Part shown: piece by piece, positions 30,861-32,399 of the stretch
How the letters are laid out: each line of letters starts with the position of its first letter
Numbering within the stretch: position 1 is the stretch's first letter
Assembly (NCBI RefSeq): GCF_900100655.1
Contig: NZ_FNCE01000017.1
Coordinates: 1 to 32,399 of the forward strand
Direction of reading: 5' to 3'
From: Limimonas halophila
GTDB taxonomy: Bacteria; Pseudomonadota; Alphaproteobacteria; Kiloniellales; Rhodovibrionaceae
DNA length: 32,399 bases
Notes under the pieces: generated by a model
What the model was told of the DNA's origin: nothing
The model's input: the letters and a program-made list of their open reading frames with translations, nothing else
Databases searched by the model: none
Translations under genes and position numbers: made by a program

Positions 30861-30991
30861 CGACCTGTGCCGGCTTCTATCACGAAAATATGAAGGCGCT
30901 CCCCGCTTGGTGCGGCGCTGCAGCGTGGCAGCCTGCCCCCATGTATCGGCCCCGCTGGCGGCCGACGACGCACCAAAACGGGGAGGCGTTG

Positions 30992-31402
30992 ATGACGGAA
31001 GTGACCATGAGCCGGCGCGTGCCGGCTCCGGCGGACGATGTCTGGGAACTGGTCGGTGGCTTTTTCCGGCTCGCCGACTGGCATCCGGCGGTGAGCGCGA
31101 GCGAGCCCGGCGACGACGAGAACACCCGCCGGCTGACGCTCGGCGACGGCAGCCAGATCGTCGAGGAACTCGTGAACAACGACGACGGCAGCCGCACCTA
31201 CACCTACACGATGGTTCATCCGGGCCCGCTGCCGGTGAGCAACTACAAGGGCACCATCCACGTCGAGCCCGACGGCCAGGAGGCCGTGGTCACCTGGTCC
31301 AGCACCTTCGATCCGGTGGGCGAGGCCGAGCAGGCCCAGCAGGCCCTTCAGGACGTCTACGCCGCGGGCCTGGACAACCTGCGCAAGCTGTTTTCGCGCT
31401 GA
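30992..31402 (+). CDS. SRPBCC-superfamily (polyketide-cyclase/START-like) protein
   Basis: A 136-residue protein. ATG at 30992 lies 5-6 nt after GGGGAGG; the open 34-codon extension upstream is rejected. It shows the SRPBCC layout: beta strand TEVTMSRRVPAPADDVWELVGGF, RLADWHPAV, strands TRRLTLGDGSQIVEELVNND and SRTYTYTMVHPGPLPVSNYKG, VEPDGQEAVVTWSSTFDP, and a long C-terminal helix. This is a helix-grip fold for a hydrophobic ligand. The ligand is unknown. It resembles the PYR/PYL/START-like group. Highly acidic. It appears monocistronic after the preceding terminator. Confidence 0.88.
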   Translation: MTEVTMSRRVPAPADDVWELVGGFFRLADWHPAVSASEPGDDENTRRLTLGDGSQIVEELVNNDDGSRTYTYTMVHPGPLPVSNYKGTIHVEPDGQEAVVTWSSTFDPVGEAEQAQQALQDVYAAGLDNLRKLFSR

Positions 31403-31542
31403 CCGCCGCGCTTGCCGGCGCCGGGGCGGCTCGACAGGGAAACTTCTTCGGCGCAAGATTGTCCTGGTCGGGCATCAGTCCCGGTTGCCGCCGGGCCGCC
31501 CCCACGGTGCCGGCCGGTTGGTTTGCTGCGCAGGGGGTTGGC

Positions 31543-31872
31543 ATGTGCAACGTGATCGCCGGGCAGGACCCCGGCAGCTACGCCTACAAGACGCGATCGG
31601 TGCGCTTGGCGGGCTATGCCACCAGCATCCGGCTGGAAGCCCAGTTCTGGGAAATCCTGGACGAGATCGCCGCCATCCAGGGCATGACCACGCCGCGCTT
31701 CCTCGCCCGCTTGTATGAAGAGGCGCTGGAGATCCACGGCGAGGTCAGCAATTTCACCTCGCTGTTGCGCAATGCGTGCGTGCTGTATTTGAAGAACCCC
31801 GACGCCATCCGCGGCGCGGCCGATGCTCCCGCGCCAGGCGATGCGGCCGCGGCGCGCGAAGCGGCGGTGTAG
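31543..31872 (+). CDS. RHH_4-type ribbon-helix-helix protein
   Basis: A 109-residue predicted DNA-binding protein. The ATG at 31543 follows AGGGGG; the frame is open far upstream but without family resemblance. MCNVIAGQDPGSYAYKTRSV followed by RLAGYATSIRLEAQFW gives the ribbon strand, and then two helices (ILDEIAAIQGMTTPRFLARL, EEALEIHGEVSNFTSLLRNA) give the RHH fold. A closing strand CVLYLKNPD follows. The pattern matches a widespread alphaproteobacterial RHH family (PF13467-like). The C-terminal 20 residues are Ala-rich and variable. Its regulatory target is unknown; it is not obviously paired with a toxin. Confidence 0.87.
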   Translation: MCNVIAGQDPGSYAYKTRSVRLAGYATSIRLEAQFWEILDEIAAIQGMTTPRFLARLYEEALEIHGEVSNFTSLLRNACVLYLKNPDAIRGAADAPAPGDAAAAREAAV

Positions 31873-31944
31873 TAGCCGGCTACCACCACGGCGCTGGCTC
31901 GTGGGGTAGCCTGACCTCACGAGCACAGCACCATGGGAGTGGAT

Positions 31945-32340
31945 ATGGCCAAGGCGATCCACATGATGATCCGCGTCCTCGACGCGGACCGTTCCATCGA
32001 TTTTTACAACAAGGCCTTCGGGTTGCAGGTGGCTGACCGGTTCGATCTCGGCAGTGCCTCGCTGATCTACCTGCGCAATGAGGAAAACGATTTCGAAATC
32101 GAGTTGACCGTCAATCACGGCCGCGAAGAGCCCTACGATCTGGGCGACGGCTACGGCCACGTGGCCTTCGCGGTGGACGACCTGGACGCCGAGCACGCGC
32201 GCTTTCAGCAGCTCGGTCTGAAGCCCCAGGACATCAAGGAGATCAACACCGACGCGGGTCTGTCGGCGCGGTTCTTCTTCGTCCAGGACCCGGACGGCTA
32301 CAAGATCGAAGTGCTCCAACGGAAAGGCCGTTTTCAATAA
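31945..32340 (+). CDS. Lactoylglutathione lyase (glyoxalase I) / VOC-family protein
   Basis: A 131-residue VOC-fold enzyme. ATG at 31945 has GGGAG 7 nt upstream; the ATG at 31933 has a poor site. Predicted metal ligands of glyoxalase I: H6 in AIHMMIRVLD, E53 in IELTVNHG, H72 in YGHVAFAVDD and E122 in YKIEVLQ, spaced as in the nickel-type bacterial enzymes. It should convert the methylglyoxal-glutathione adduct to S-lactoylglutathione. The length is typical. The SIDFYNKAFGLQVADRF region and the PDGYKIE ending are characteristic. Other VOC functions cannot be excluded. Confidence 0.85.
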   Translation: MAKAIHMMIRVLDADRSIDFYNKAFGLQVADRFDLGSASLIYLRNEENDFEIELTVNHGREEPYDLGDGYGHVAFAVDDLDAEHARFQQLGLKPQDIKEINTDAGLSARFFFVQDPDGYKIEVLQRKGRFQ

Positions 32341-32352
32341 ACGGCGCCCCGC

Positions 32353-32373
32353 GGGACGCGGTCACCGCGTCCC
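32353..32373. terminator. Hairpin after glyoxalase gene
   Basis: GGGACGCGG (32353-32361) and CCGCGTCCC (32365-32373) form a perfect 9-bp stem with loop TCA, 12 bp after the stop codon. No T-run follows. The left arm sequence recurs at 32391-32399, where the window ends. Confidence 0.5.
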
Positions 32374-32399
32374 GAGCATGCAAGAACAATGGGACGCGG

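Noticed and set aside
31543-31872. Antitoxin of a toxin-antitoxin pair
   Set aside because: No small toxin-like gene lies next to it; the neighbours are an SRPBCC protein and a glyoxalase.

Overview
The window is very GC-rich, gene-dense DNA from what looks like an alphaproteobacterium, probably of the Rhodospirillales/Rhodovibrionales type. The evidence is the PhaR-PhaC-PhaA-PhaB polyester cluster, an alphaproteobacterial XRE regulator, an RHH_4-type ribbon-helix-helix protein, a short-Q-loop cytochrome bd and an FNR/FixK-type box. Many proteins, especially the secreted ones, are unusually rich in Asp and Glu, which would fit a halophile; this is inference. No transposase, integrase, CRISPR array, rRNA or convincing tRNA was seen.

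Layout: (i) 1-817: a run of short hairpins and a small membrane-anchored hypothetical protein. (ii) 818-8387, minus strand: a type II secretion operon in the order gspE-F-G-H-I-J-L-M-C/N. Its genes are mostly overlapping, but genes for GspD, GspK and the prepilin peptidase are not in the window. (iii) 8774-15865, plus strand: the most unusual part. It encodes a Tat-exported multicopper oxidase, a Sco-like protein without the copper-binding cysteines, a large cysteine-free, His/Trp-rich secreted protein of unknown family, a canonical Sco protein (CxxxC), and a cytochrome c fused to a periplasmic-binding-protein-like domain. I read this as a dedicated periplasmic copper-oxidase/electron-transfer system whose substrate cannot be told from the sequence. 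(iv) 15894-19427, minus: a FieF-type metal efflux pump and cydAB (cyanide-insensitive-type quinol oxidase) with a clear terminator and an FNR/FixK-like box upstream. (v) 19745-23413: a DUF72 protein, an XRE regulator, a small hypothetical protein and a PAS-like/GGDEF/EAL phosphodiesterase. (vi) 23459-28018: the PHA cluster: phaR (minus), diverging from a PhaE-like coiled-coil ORF that overlaps phaC out of frame by 170 bp, then phaA and phaB. (vii) 28144-32340: a secreted royal-jelly/Yellow-type beta-propeller, a small helical protein paired with a deviant Walker-A ATPase, an SRPBCC protein, a ribbon-helix-helix protein and a glyoxalase I.

Functional themes are export through the outer membrane (T2SS), periplasmic copper-dependent oxidation, microaerobic respiration, and carbon storage. 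Functions rest on motifs and family resemblance read by eye; no database search was run.
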